Source: Methanosarcina flavescens
GTDB lineage: Archaea > Halobacteriota > Methanosarcinia > Methanosarcinales > Methanosarcinaceae
Assembly: GCF_001304615.2 (NCBI RefSeq)
Contig: NZ_CP032683.1
Span: 1,302,001-1,366,000 of the forward strand
Direction of reading: 5' to 3'
DNA: 64,000 nucleotides
In this document: piece by piece, positions 1 to 9,620 of the stretch
How the letters are laid out: each line of letters opens with the position of its first letter
How positions within the stretch are numbered: position 1 is the first letter of the stretch
Translations under genes and position numbers: made by a program
Notes under the pieces: model-generated
Seen by the model: only the letters and a program-made list of their open reading frames with translations
Databases searched by the model: none
What the model was told of the DNA's origin: nothing

Positions 1-2743
1 TTTAAAAAGTAATCTTGGTTTTCCTTATCCTTATGAATACCTGCAAGTTTTGCCAAATCAGAATAATGATCTGCCCTTTCTGAGAAATTTACTATTGTTT
101 GTTTCCAGCGGTTTTTTTCATCGGAAACAAACTTAGTATATACTTCATTTGAAATTACTGGCTTATTGAAACTCAACAAGAATTGGAGTAAATCACTTTC
201 ATTATAGTAATTCCTTTCAAAAATTACATTATTCAGTTCAATATCGTCAAATAGAAAAGAGAAACCTAATTTGCATTTATAGATATAAATAACTTTTAAA
301 CAGTTGGACAGAGCTATTCGCAAGCACTCTTGAAGTTCATAAAGATCCCTATTATGAGGATAACTTAGTGAACCGACTTTAGCGATGTTTTCAAATAAAC
401 AGATAAAGCTTGGATTTCGATGATCTACGATATTTTTTGAAATTTCTAAAGAAGATGCGAAAATCTGTGACATTATCTCTAAAGGCCATCTTTTTTGAAT
501 GTCTTGAGTCCAGTATTTAATGTCCAGATCTTCGTTTAATATTCCATAGATTAATCCTAAAATAAAATTATTAGAAAAGATCTTTGATCTTTCAATTCTC
601 TTTCCAGTCTCTAGCATTGGAACCTTATAAGGAAATTCTTCATAGGTAGGAAGAGGCGGAATATAACTGATTCTTTTACCGTTTAATAACAAGTATAGTA
701 AACATAGGTTATCTAAATCCTCATGTTTAATACTATACACTATTTCTAAAAATTGCTGTCTATTTAGTTCAAGATCATTTTCTACACATTTATCCAAAAT
801 CTCCTGTCTATCTGCATTTTCAGTGGCGAGTTCAATTAATTCTTCTATTTTTAAAATTTGATCGGTCTTCAGTAAAGAACTTACATATATTCCAAAAAGT
901 TCTGCTGACCAGCCAGAGTCAGAAAATTGCTTAATATAGGAATAAATTCTTTTCACATCGTGCTTGCGGTCAAGAGAAACAGTTTTGATTGTAGAAACAG
1001 CTAGCTGAGGGATTTCAGCATTCATGTTTTCTTTATTTAGAACTTTCAAATTACTATGGAATTCAGCGAGTTTATCTATCGACACAGAAATTAAATCGAA
1101 GTTTCCCTGTTTCTCAGACATCTCGGCAATCAATTGAATGTGCTTAGACGGTGAAGAAATGAAATCCATGTCTGTATCTCTATTTTGAGACCTAAACACC
1201 CTTTCCCAAGAAAGTTTATTAACATCAATATATGACAAATCTGGATTTCTTCTTTTAAATGACTCTTGCCAAATTTTGGAACTTTGGATTTCACGAAATC
1301 TGAAAGAGTCTACATAATATTCCATTAGAGTTCCTAATTCAAAAGCCTTATCAAATAAGTTATTTTCAAAAGCAGCCTTGACGGCTAATGAAAGTTGAGA
1401 AATAATTTTTTCACAACATCTTGGATAACATATAGCTTCAATAAGCCACTCCCTGTCAATTCCAAGAAGTTCTTTAGGATCACCGAGTTCATAAGCAAGT
1501 TTTTTCAGTTCAGCCCATTTTAAATCTTCATAGTCGGATTCTACTAGCCATTTCCGTATTGCCTTCTTTAAAAATAACTTCTGTTGTTCAAATTCAGGCT
1601 GACTTAACACAAAAAGTTCAAAGCTACTGTGATATATAGATAAGATTCTTTTATTTTTAAATAATAAATGTGATATGGAATTGTAATCGCTGGTTATTCC
1701 AAAAGGAGAACTCGTGATTGAAGATAGTAACTCAAAAAGTTCCTTTTCGTGAAAACTAAACTCTACACTCGAAATAACTAGAGCTATTGTTTTACTCACT
1801 TCTGGGAGTTGCTTCCATAAAGTAGTGTAGTATTTTTCAATATCCTTCTCATAAGGAATGATATTTTCACAATCATAAACTGTAACAAATCCGTTTTCAC
1901 AATTTGTTTTCAATTGATAAAGGGTATATCTAAGGTGTAGTGGATTTCCTTCAGTTAATTCATAGATTCTTTCTGAAAGTGATTTAATATGAAGTTCGTG
2001 GATAGGCAGCTTTAGTTCAATAGTATTTTTGAGAATAATGTTTTTTACTGAGTATTCACTTAATCCCTTTATTTCAATCCATTGATCTTCAGGACATTTA
2101 TCAAAGATTATTTGAGGAAGATAACTTTTAGAAATTTCTTGTGTCCCAAAAATGAGCCATAATCCTGATTGAGGAAAACAGATTTCTTTCAGAAAACTCG
2201 TTAATTCGGAAGAATCTGAATACCTTAAAACATGATCCAGTCCGTCAATAATTATCACGAAAGATTGGCCCTTTTCATAAAAATAATGGGCTAATTGCAA
2301 AATAAATTCTCTTAAAGATATATTTGTTGAGTTTTTATTTGCTAAGCATCCAAGCTCTTTTGAATATTCTTTAAATTGAGCTTTTATACCTTCAATAACA
2401 CGTTGAGATACTAATCTCTCACTTTGGCTTGGGTCTTTAGAAGACAAATAGTAATGATGTCTAAAAACAATTACACCTTTTTCCGTTAAAACCTGATTAA
2501 GTTTTGAAAGATAAGTGCTCTTTCCACTTCCGGGCTTCCCACAAAATACTTTAATTCCACCCTCTGGATTTGCAAGGTCAGTTAATACTTTATCTTGAAT
2601 ATTAGCATCAAAAAATTCAAAGTCATCAGGAATCCCAAAGTTCTGTTCCAAAGTTCTAGGGGTATCAAATTCACACCATTTGAGTATACGTTCAATATCT
2701 AAAGATGTTGAATACTGTTTTCTGCATTCGTTATGCAAATTAT
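1..2743 (-). CDS. STAND/NACHT-type P-loop NTPase, incomplete at both ends
   Basis: I read one uninterrupted frame on the minus strand from the insertion-sequence boundary to the window edge (about 914 codons); the 3' end lies outside. The N-terminal part carries Walker A (GKPGSGKS, about 2521-2546), Walker B (VIIIDGLDHV, about 2236-2262), a following LWLIFGTQ strand and an EGNPLHLRY motif, the usual order of NACHT/STAND signal-transducing ATPases. The remaining 600-plus residues look helical and repeat-like, as in STAND sensor regions. The insertion sequence sits directly upstream; no ATG is available and the nearest candidate start is TTG at 2738. If the sequence right of the insertion is the native upstream DNA, a TAA would lie four codons before that TTG, so either the protein starts there or an N-terminal effector domain has been lost. 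Many STAND ATPases act in antiviral defence; that role here is inference. Confidence 0.75.
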
Positions 2744-2762
2744 TAGGCTCTGTAGAAATCCT
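2744..2762 (+). repeat. Left terminal inverted repeat of the IS element
   Basis: TAGGCTCTGTAGAAATCCT. It is the exact reverse complement of 3737-3755. Confidence 0.92.
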
Positions 2763-2824
2763 CTAAATTCTGTTTTTACCCAAAAATTATAAAAATAAAA
2801 TTGTAAAAATGCTCCTTAATTTTT

Positions 2825-3760
2825 TTGTCCACACAAAAAACAAAGGAGCAATTGCTATTGTCATCAAATAAGTATATTAAATTTATTGATCTCAGTCTTA
2901 AAACGGTTCAGTCTTCCAGACTGAACCTTTACTCCTGCAAATATTCCAAACGTGTTTATACTCAACATCAGCTTCTTGTTCTTGTTTTATTGAAGGAGTA
3001 TATAAGTACAGACTACCGTGACTTTGTAGAACTTGTTGACCTCATGAACAGTATAAAGAAAAAACTTGACCTTGATAAGGTTCCTCATTACACTACTCTT
3101 CAAAAGTTTGTGTCCAGAATTCCCTCTTCATTGTTTAACCTAATTTTGTCAAAAACTCTAAAACTATTTTACTCACATGGAGAAAAAGTTCTCATTACGG
3201 CAATTGATGCAACAGGATTTACGAGTTCTTATGCAAGTCATTATTATTCTAAGAGAACAGGGAAGCTCCGAAGGAGCTTCCTTAAAACTTCAATATCAGT
3301 AGACACTATTAAAAAAGTAATATTAGGATGGAAAATTAGCCAAAAAACAGATCATGATGTCAAGCATGCAAAGACTCTGATAAGACAATCAAACAAGTCA
3401 AGAAAGTCTCAATGTTATGTGATGGATAAAGGATATGATTCCGAAGAAATTCATACTCTAATAAGAGAAGAGATAAAAGCAGATTCAATAGTACCTTTGA
3501 GAGAAAGAAAAAGAAAGAGAATAAACGGAAAATATAGAAAACAATTAAACAAAGACTTTGATAAGATCAAATACAATAGAAGGAATATAGTAGAGACAAT
3601 AATATCTGTTGTAAAAAGAAAATTTGGAGAAACATTAAGAGCAAGAAAGGTTAGAAATCAAGTAAAAGAAGTAAAAGTTAAACTAATAGTCTATAATATA
3701 AACAAAAAAGTAATACAATTATTATGGATTAAATTAAGGATTTCTACAGAGCCTATATAA
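2825..3760 (+). CDS. IS5-like DDE transposase
   Basis: This 311-residue transposase shows the catalytic triad in context: first Asp in ITAIDATGF, second Asp in YVMDKGYDS and Glu in [15 protein letters not shown], followed by a basic C-terminus. It catalyses cut-and-paste movement of the surrounding element. The frame opens at a TTG (2825) with no in-frame ATG before residue 74, so a non-ATG start is likely. The coding frame runs through the right inverted repeat and takes its TAA from flanking DNA (3758-3760), so the C-terminus depends on the insertion site. No frameshift is visible, so the element may be active. Confidence 0.88.
   Translation: MSTQKTKEQLLLSSNKYIKFIDLSLKTVQSSRLNLYSCKYSKRVYTQHQLLVLVLLKEYISTDYRDFVELVDLMNSIKKKLDLDKVPHYTTLQKFVSRIPSSLFNLILSKTLKLFYSHGEKVLITAIDATGFTSSYASHYYSKRTGKLRRSFLKTSISVDTIKKVILGWKISQKTDHDVKHAKTLIRQSNKSRKSQCYVMDKGYDSEEIHTLIREEIKADSIVPLRERKRKRINGKYRKQLNKDFDKIKYNRRNIVETIISVVKRKFGETLRARKVRNQVKEVKVKLIVYNINKKVIQLLWIKLRISTEPI
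3737..3755 (-). repeat. Right terminal inverted repeat of the IS element
   Basis: AGGATTTCTACAGAGCCTA. It is the exact reverse complement of 2744-2762 and also encodes the last residues of the transposase. Confidence 0.92.
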
Positions 3761-3851
3761 TCTTATTTTTAAAAGAAAAGAAAGTAAAATTGAAGCTGTT
3801 TTCTGTCGTTTATATGCTTATTTTAAAGGCTGTTACTGGCCAAAACGCCGT

Positions 3852-4421
3852 TTGCTTGAGTATATACTAAGCTTAAAGACTGAAAATTGGAGCACTGTAC
3901 TTGGAAGTAATTTCCCTAGTAATTTAGTCACTTTACTAGAGGCGTTTATTCATAAGAAAGTAGAAAAACATAGTTACTATTTTAGTGGAAATGAGGGTGA
4001 AAAATATTCAGACTCTTTTTACCTTTCTAACAGGGGAATAAAAAAATTATCAGAGATAGGATTAATAACCGAGAAATTTTATGAAAATATAAAGAGTTAT
4101 CCTTATCCTCATGCAGATAATTTTTCATATAAAAAAGATACATATGAAGTAAAATGTACACCTAAGGGGAAAAAAGTTGCAAAAGAGATAATCGAAGAAT
4201 TATTCCATAATAATTCAAATTTGAAGTCAATCTTGGCTAACTTGGAGATAGAAGATTTCCCAAAACAAGATTTTCCATATGAAAATCCATCATATTGGGG
4301 ATTTCCCAGGCTAACTGCAGTTTTTGAAAAGAAAAAATGGGTTATGGAACGTGATTTAGAATTAACAACTGAGGATTGGTGGACTGACAATCTAGGTTAT
4401 CTTAAAAAGGTAATTGATTGA
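3852..4421 (+). CDS. Uncharacterised protein, possible winged-helix type
   Basis: I do not recognise this 189-residue product. It is soluble, rich in Lys, Glu and aromatics, with two short helix-turn-like stretches (LSNRGIKKLSEIGLI and TPKGKKVAKEIIEEL) of the sort seen in winged-helix domains, and an aromatic C-terminus. The annotated start is TTG; the frame stays open upstream as far as the IS end at 3755 without an ATG, so the true N-terminus may have been removed or displaced by the insertion. It is transcribed away from the STAND fragment. Function unknown; a broken gene is a real possibility. Confidence 0.5.
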   Translation: MLEYILSLKTENWSTVLGSNFPSNLVTLLEAFIHKKVEKHSYYFSGNEGEKYSDSFYLSNRGIKKLSEIGLITEKFYENIKSYPYPHADNFSYKKDTYEVKCTPKGKKVAKEIIEELFHNNSNLKSILANLEIEDFPKQDFPYENPSYWGFPRLTAVFEKKKWVMERDLELTTEDWWTDNLGYLKKVID

Positions 4422-5171
4422 AGTTTATTTTATTTGAATATCTCACAACTTGGCCTAGTTACAGCATAGCTGTCATGTGCTGAAAAGTCAATATGTTATA
4501 ATCACATTTCATTAATAATGTTCATCGCATAAGTCATAAGCAGTCGAACGACTATGAATAACTATAATCAGCTTTATACAACGCGTTTACTATTGACACC
4601 ACAATATAATGATTTAAGTATTCTGCCTCGAATAAGTTTTTGAGAATACTGTAATGCGTAAAATCCTGTTCGTAATACATGACAGCAATGCTGAAACTAC
4701 TTCCTTCATGAAAATTTATAGTAAAATGAGTGGTTTTTTGCCTAAATCCGAACGTTCTATATGAGCTTGTTTCAAAACTACTTCCAAGTTCACTAAATCA
4801 GTATTTATTTTAGAGTCGATAAATAGAGATCGCAATTTCTTAGGATAGGCCTGTTACAGATTGGCTCTTATAGTTACTGTGGACAATAATATATAACATG
4901 CTTTTTATGGTGGCTGTATATTCCACTTCCTTTCTTTTTGCCAGTAACCGCCCGATATCTGCTCACTTCGTGAACATGCGGGCGTGGAGGGAAGTTTTCA
5001 GATAAATTTAAAAAAGAAATTTGATAACTCCTCCAGAGTTTATTCTTTGAAAGGCGTGTGGTAAACTGCAAAAATAAAACAACTCTTCAAGAGGAAGAGT
5101 TGTTTTTACGCCTGGATTCTAACTCCTGACAAAGCGTTTATGATAGAGGATGGTCAAGCTTTGGAATAAAA
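4422..5171. other. Intergenic spacer, no supported gene
   Basis: This is 750 bases of AT-rich DNA with many stops in all frames. A 65-codon minus-strand frame near 4874-5071 has no clear ribosome site or recognisable motif and I do not call it. The only clear structure is the hairpin at 5078-5107. Confidence 0.6.
5078..5107. terminator. Hairpin terminator, likely bidirectional
   Basis: A perfect 11-bp stem (AACAACTCTTC with GAAGAGTTGTT) around a 5-base loop, followed by TTTTT on the plus strand. On the minus strand an oligo-T tract also follows the stem. It lies about 65 bases beyond the stop of the minus-strand lipoprotein gene, a good position to end that transcript. Confidence 0.65.
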
Positions 5172-6077
5172 TTAATTATCACCGCGTCCTTCTATGACAT
5201 CAATGATACGCTGACCGATCAGTGGAGCAACGGAGGCGGCAAATTCTGGATTAGGGTGAGAATCCGAAGCTGATACGGCATTTTCCGGCAAGAGGTATAG
5301 TCCGCCTCCGGTTTCCAGTTCATGGAAATCCCAAACATAGATATTATCACCGGGCTCATCCCAGGTTGTCTTGACCCAGTTAGCAAATTCTCTTGCTCTT
5401 TCGGCTTCTGCGGGATTGGTTGCGCTTTCGACCAGAGCTGCACCTGTCCAAACGATGAAGCGTTTATTCGGAAATTCATGCATCTTTTCTTTAAGAGCGT
5501 TGTACTGCAGCTTATAATTCTCTAGGCTTTTGACACTGGAAGTTATATCCGGAGAACCTGTATCGGCAACTATGTTGCTAACCGGGAAACAGTGCTTCCA
5601 AACGATGACGTCATAAGTCTGAGTCAACATCTCTAAGGTCGGTTCTTCCATATAGGCAGAAGGACCTGCATGATTTACCCAGATGTTCCAATAATCATAA
5701 GGATAGTTATTCCATCCATAGGGGGATACCTTTGGAAATTCCAGGGGTGTTATACTATAGTCTGTGCCGTGATCAGCGTTATATTTTTCAATCGTATCCT
5801 GCACCCCACCGTCCCAGATAACTCCGCCGGTGCTGTGATGAAGATATATAACCTTTGCTGAGCTTGACATCGGTTCGGTACTCTCTAGAGGTATTATATT
5901 TTTATCTATGTGGGATATGTTTGTCGTTGTAACTGTGTCATCGGCTAACTGTGCATTTTCACTGGCACTTTGACTCTCCGTATCCGGGGCTGAACTGCAG
6001 CCCGATATAGAGATAAATAAAATAATAATTAGCAGCCCTGCTAATTTAATTCCAAAAAATTTACTGACAAGATTCAT
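5172..6077 (-). CDS. Secreted lipoprotein with SGNH-hydrolase-like features
   Basis: The 301-residue product begins with a basic n-region, a hydrophobic core and a lipobox ending in SISGC (Cys about residue 27), so it should be exported and lipid-anchored. A low-complexity Ser/Thr/Asn linker follows, then a globular domain with VIYLHHSTGG near its start, a central KHCFPVSN motif, and SDSHPN near its end. The terminal Asp-x-His resembles the catalytic DxH of SGNH/GDSL hydrolases, but the usual GDS block is replaced by HHSTG, so the family call is tentative. It stands alone on the minus strand, with a hairpin terminator downstream and an AT-rich promoter region upstream. Substrate unknown; carbohydrate or acyl ester hydrolysis is inference. 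Confidence 0.7.
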   Translation of the reverse strand: MNLVSKFFGIKLAGLLIIILFISISGCSSAPDTESQSASENAQLADDTVTTTNISHIDKNIIPLESTEPMSSSAKVIYLHHSTGGVIWDGGVQDTIEKYNADHGTDYSITPLEFPKVSPYGWNNYPYDYWNIWVNHAGPSAYMEEPTLEMLTQTYDVIVWKHCFPVSNIVADTGSPDITSSVKSLENYKLQYNALKEKMHEFPNKRFIVWTGAALVESATNPAEAERAREFANWVKTTWDEPGDNIYVWDFHELETGGGLYLLPENAVSASDSHPNPEFAASVAPLIGQRIIDVIEGRGDN

Positions 6078-6376
6078 AATAATCTCCAGGCTTTATTTAT
6101 TATTCTTTATAAAATATTTTATTTTACGAAAGGGCGAAGTATTTGCAGCTTAATTAAATTAATCGTTATGTTTATTATAATAAAAATATTGCTTTTTGTT
6201 CATCTATGCAGGAATAGTGAGAAATTTATCAGTAAAAAAAACAATAATATTTCTAAGAATTAAAAACCAATTTTTATATATGTCACTATTCACTACTTTT
6301 TCAGTTTTCCACGGCCTGCATATTGAAATTTCTGTACTTTAACACGAGCAGGCAAGAAAAAGAAAATTAATAATGA

Positions 6377-6925
6377 TTACTTCCTTTCAAGAAATTCTAT
6401 GAAAGAATCCAAATTACGTTCTTTCATTTCAATGCAAAAATCATTGTTTTTATCTATGTCTTTATAGTGTTCGTATAAGCTATTTAATTGGTTGTACATT
6501 GTTGAGTTTACTGATTTATACCACTGCGCATAATCTTGAATTATGTTGACAGACATCGGACACAATAACAACGTTAAACCAAATCCTATATCATCGTCAG
6601 GAAAAATTACAAAAGGAAAATTTCTACATGCTTCAGGCCTGTTATCGTATATCCTGCATTTTGTGTCTATCAATAATGGGCAGTGCCCGACGATTGCTTT
6701 ATAACATCCTTCCAACTCTGACTTTACTGCATTAGATTTTAAGATTCTCGCACTTTCTTTGTCTACATTTTTTAAGATTTTCTCGTATTCTTTTCTACGA
6801 AAGTCAATAATGTGAGTTTTGCAGCAGCTTGCATTACATGATTCAGGACAAGTATAGTGTTTAAGTATGCTTTGAGTTTTTGAGACTAACCAATCGTGTT
6901 TTTCAGAACGTTGTCTTCTATCCAT
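6377..6925 (-). CDS. YkgJ-type cysteine-cluster protein
   Basis: It carries the Cys pattern of the YkgJ/UPF0153 family: CPESCNASCCK near the N-terminus and later CPLL, CRIYDNRPEACRNFPF and a C-terminal-side CPMS. These cysteines are expected to bind zinc or an Fe-S cluster; the biochemical role of the family is not settled. I set the start at ATG 6925 (product MDRRQRSEKHDW...) because GGTGA lies a few bases upstream; a longer frame to 6976 adds a 17-residue stretch without its own ribosome site. Length is about 182 residues. Confidence 0.75.
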   Translation of the reverse strand: MDRRQRSEKHDWLVSKTQSILKHYTCPESCNASCCKTHIIDFRRKEYEKILKNVDKESARILKSNAVKSELEGCYKAIVGHCPLLIDTKCRIYDNRPEACRNFPFVIFPDDDIGFGLTLLLCPMSVNIIQDYAQWYKSVNSTMYNQLNSLYEHYKDIDKNNDFCIEMKERNLDSFIEFLERK

Positions 6926-7169
6926 AGCATTCACCCGGTTGAATGAAAAAAGAGAGTTAAATATAATAGCTATCAATTGCTCTGCTCAACTAGTAATTTA
7001 GATATGGGCTACTTCCATCTGTTCTCTTACCAAACAATAAATTCTAATATTTTATTGAGGAAGAAAATCATCTGAATTATAAGGGAAGTAAAATCTGAAT
7101 TTTTTATTTCAAATTCACTTGGTGGAATTTTGTCTAAATCTTTATCTTTTATGAGTTTGAGGTGCATTT

Positions 7170-7457
7170 TTAATTATGCACTATCTTGTTTTGCTTTTCA
7201 GGACTGTTTATGTTATTGATTTCAAAGTATAATTTGTTAATTTCTTTGTATAAGCCATTTACTCTGAATAAAATATCCTTTCTTACTGATTTGTTAAATT
7301 GATCAATTATTAAGATATAGCAAATATTAGTGGAATAGAAAGCTTTATTCGTGTCACCGACTTTAAGAAGATGTTCTAAAGCATAATTTATCCGTGCTAC
7401 AATTTGCTTTTTGTCTTGCTTTCTCGCCAAATTCCAGTAAAAGTTAAATGATTCCAA
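7170..7457 (-). CDS. Small hypothetical protein
   Basis: A 95-residue frame with a plausible soluble, helical, Lys/Asn-rich composition and no motif that I recognise. It lies on the same strand as its neighbours. The composition matches the AT-rich surroundings, so it may be genuine or a chance frame. Confidence 0.35.
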   Translation of the reverse strand: MESFNFYWNLARKQDKKQIVARINYALEHLLKVGDTNKAFYSTNICYILIIDQFNKSVRKDILFRVNGLYKEINKLYFEINNINSPEKQNKIVHN

Positions 7458-7601
7458 GTTTTCAATTGCATCTTTTATAAATTATATTAGAACATCTGAT
7501 GCGTATATCTTCATTTTCTCGTAGGGAATATACACTTAATAGTAATCGATAGAGATAATACGAGAATAATTACGAATATAATGTATCACGGGGATTCAAG
7601 G

Positions 7602-7715
7602 ATGGGTTTGATGGAACTAACACAAAATCTGAAAAAAGAAATATTAATGATCAGTGACCAGATAAGCCGAATGGATTATCGGATAAGCCAGCTTAACGAG
7701 GTCACAAAAAAATAA
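7602..7715 (+). CDS. 37-residue predicted helical peptide
   Basis: ATG at 7602 gives a 37-residue product beginning MGLMELTQNLKKEIL and ending RISQLNEVTKK, with a heptad-like hydrophobic pattern suggesting a short coiled coil. A related sequence ending ITQLNEIAQK followed by TAA occurs at about 8623-8655, preceded by an in-frame TAG. Conservation of the peptide reading in two places is the main reason to believe it is or was coding. Confidence 0.35.
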   Translation: MGLMELTQNLKKEILMISDQISRMDYRISQLNEVTKK

Positions 7716-7733
7716 ACTGTCTTTATTCAGAGT

Positions 7734-8321
7734 TTAACTCAGAATAGTATTAATCATCTTCTCAAGTTCGTTTCTATCAACCAGGTCAATAAAGTTCGCT
7801 TTAGCTAATTGTCTGGCAGAATCGGTAAAGTAACTGTTTGTAACTACTATGCCCTCGGTGCACTTGTAGAAGCCTTTTGCAGCTACAACTTCCTGTACCG
7901 CACTGTTTGAAACCTTACCCGAGTACCTTTTGACCTGAACAGCGATTCTTTTTTTTTCTTTTGAGGTTAGAATAAGATCTGCACCCTGATCACCTGATTT
8001 CGGAGTATGATAAACTGAATATCCTAACTGTTCATAAACGTGTTTCATAAATTCTTCAAACTTGTATCCGCTCATCTTATCGATTTCAGCTAATGTAGAT
8101 AGGGCTGGGTTTGATGGTTTTTTCTTAAATAGTCGTTTTATAAGACTATGCAGTAAACGCATCGAATAATTTGACAGCAACCATATAAACTTCAGTAAGT
8201 AAAATGAAAAACTCAATAATAGCTTAATTGGTTTTATCAAAAGATATAGCATCAACTTTAATAAATCATTACCAGAGCGACGCTGTTTTCTGCTCTTTCC
8301 TTTTTTCCTCTTTTTCATCAA
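7734..8321 (-). CDS. Membrane-anchored Mrr-type restriction endonuclease
   Basis: The 195-residue protein has a very basic N-terminus (about residues 1-18), a long hydrophobic part with one or two membrane segments (about 20-55), a basic linker, and a C-terminal Mrr-like PD-(D/E)XK nuclease domain (about 80-190). The active site is visible as GDQGADLIL followed by IAVQVKRYSG. The family cleaves DNA, often modified DNA. Tethering to the membrane suggests action on incoming DNA, which is inference. It sits in the accessory AT-rich part of the window near the STAND NTPase, with no methyltransferase partner nearby. Confidence 0.8.
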   Translation of the reverse strand: MMKKRKKGKSRKQRRSGNDLLKLMLYLLIKPIKLLLSFSFYLLKFIWLLSNYSMRLLHSLIKRLFKKKPSNPALSTLAEIDKMSGYKFEEFMKHVYEQLGYSVYHTPKSGDQGADLILTSKEKKRIAVQVKRYSGKVSNSAVQEVVAAKGFYKCTEGIVVTNSYFTDSARQLAKANFIDLVDRNELEKMINTILS

Positions 8322-8983
8322 TGTACTTCCTTCTGTTTTTAAAACCTATCAACAAATCCGTATTGAAAAGTCCGTAATGCATATCAAAGACTACAATATT
8401 CTATAATTCTAGAGTATTCTTTCCGGCTTATGCCCTTCCAGCGAAAGACAATTCAAATCTGAGAGCAGCTTATCAATTAAAAGAATAATTTAATATAAAT
8501 ATACTGTTGGGTTAAGCGATTATTTTCTAAATTGGACTTAATTGTTCTATAGCAGGTAAGAATTGAATAGATAAAAGAGAAAAATCTACTCTTATTTGAG
8601 GAAAAAGCCGGAAAGAGGCTAGATAACTCAGCTAAATGAAATAGCACAAAAGTAAGTCTTTCATATTCAGGGGGTATATCCTGGGGTTAGCACGGAAGCT
8701 CAATGAAAATGATCAAGTGAGTTGTTTTTCTATCAGTTTGCTAGCTCTGGAGACAGCTCCGTTAACGAATCTTTACGAGAGACCTGCATAGAAGTTTATG
8801 GCCTGTGGAAGGATATATATTATCAGAAATTAGTTTAATGGATTTTCGTCAGAAAAAGTGACCGAACTGAGTTTAATTCTTCAATCAATGATCGAGGTTG
8901 CGATAAAGATATTTTTGAGTCGTAATGATACTACCATACTGGTAGACGCTGCTGAAAAAGTTTCTATTTTATAAAAAAATGAG

Positions 8984-9096
8984 TAACTTAAATATAAGTT
9001 AAAGTGACTTAAATATAAGTTAAAATAAACTAAAATAACTTAAATATCAGTTAAAAATAAACTGAAATAACTTAAAAATAAGTTAAATTAACTTAA
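8984..9096. repeat. Tandem imperfect palindromic AT repeats
   Basis: Four degenerate copies of a palindromic unit of the form AACTTAAATATAAGTT, separated by short AT linkers, with a spacing of roughly 20-35 bases. They lie directly before the operator-like palindrome and the gene at 9159. Multiple regulator binding sites or a bent AT-rich element are possible; the role is unknown. Confidence 0.65.
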
Positions 9097-9121
9097 TTTT
9101 CATATGTTTTTATCCAATGTT

Positions 9122-9139
9122 TTATAGACCGGTCTATAA
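9122..9139. promoter_or_regulatory. 18-bp perfect palindrome, probable operator
   Basis: TTATAGACCGGTCTATAA is perfectly self-complementary and sits 20 bases before the chosen ATG of the next gene. It is the only GC-centred palindrome in an otherwise AT-rich stretch, the usual look of a dimeric repressor site such as those of TetR-family proteins. No such regulator is encoded in the window. Confidence 0.6.
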
Positions 9140-9158
9140 GCCTGCGGGGCTGAAATCT

Positions 9159-9620
9159 ATGACAACTCATATCGAGATCAATGGAATCGTTGTACAGGTA
9201 TACGAATCAGTATATGAATACGCATCTCGAAACGCAAACTTCTCTAACTATGCAGATGAGAATGTGGATGTGTCACATTTTTCAGATAAAGGCACGGAAT
9301 CAAAGTTTCCGAAAGTGCTTATTCGACCGGTGTTACTATATAAGGACTTGAATTTTTCAGTCGGGAAACAGCTATTTGACGGCATAGAATTTCCTGAGAC
9401 GATAGAAATAGAAGGCTCGGAATATACATTGGTAAATTTTGGTGAACATGAAATCAGTTACCTGAAAGCAGATGACATGGATAACCCTGTGTACACTCTT
9501 ATATATAGAGGTGCGCAGGTTACAGATGGAATGTATCTATATTGTTATCCTGTGGACACCGAGATTTTCGAAACCGAGGAAGCAGCGCAGGCAAAAGCCA
9601 ACGAGCTTAACAATACATGA
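9159..9620 (+). CDS. Uncharacterised 153-residue protein
   Basis: Not recognised. The product begins MTTHIEINGIVVQVYESVYEYA and is acidic, Tyr- and Glu-rich and beta-strand-prone, with no membrane segment and no cysteine cluster. I chose ATG 9159 rather than the ORF limit at 9117 because GCGGGG lies about 10 bases upstream and because the longer form would place the 18-bp palindrome inside the coding sequence. The operator and the AT repeats upstream suggest specific regulation. Confidence 0.6.
   Translation: MTTHIEINGIVVQVYESVYEYASRNANFSNYADENVDVSHFSDKGTESKFPKVLIRPVLLYKDLNFSVGKQLFDGIEFPETIEIEGSEYTLVNFGEHEISYLKADDMDNPVYTLIYRGAQVTDGMYLYCYPVDTEIFETEEAAQAKANELNNT

Larger units (their letters stand above)
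2744..3755 (+). mobile_element. IS5-like insertion sequence
   Basis: An element of about 1.0 kb bounded by perfect 19-bp terminal inverted repeats and carrying one DDE transposase. Both flanks show TAT directly outside the repeats (2741-2743 and 3756-3758), compatible with a 3-bp target duplication, although AT-rich flanks make this weak. It separates the STAND NTPase fragment on the left from the orphan ORF on the right. Confidence 0.88.
8322..9158. other. Intergenic spacer with decayed peptide copy and AT repeats
   Basis: No full-length gene is supported in these 837 bases. About 8597-8655 is a degenerate relative of the peptide gene at 7602-7715, interrupted by TAG. Palindromic repeats fill 8984-9096, and an 18-bp palindrome lies at 9122-9139. 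Confidence 0.6.

Noticed and set aside
4874..5071. Minus-strand 65-codon frame
   Set aside because: There is no recognisable domain, no convincing ribosome site and unusual composition; it is probably a chance frame or a remnant.
8984..9096. AT palindromes as a possible CRISPR or replication origin
   Set aside because: There are no spacers, and no orc1/cdc6 gene or origin-box motif was seen nearby, so they are listed only as repeats.
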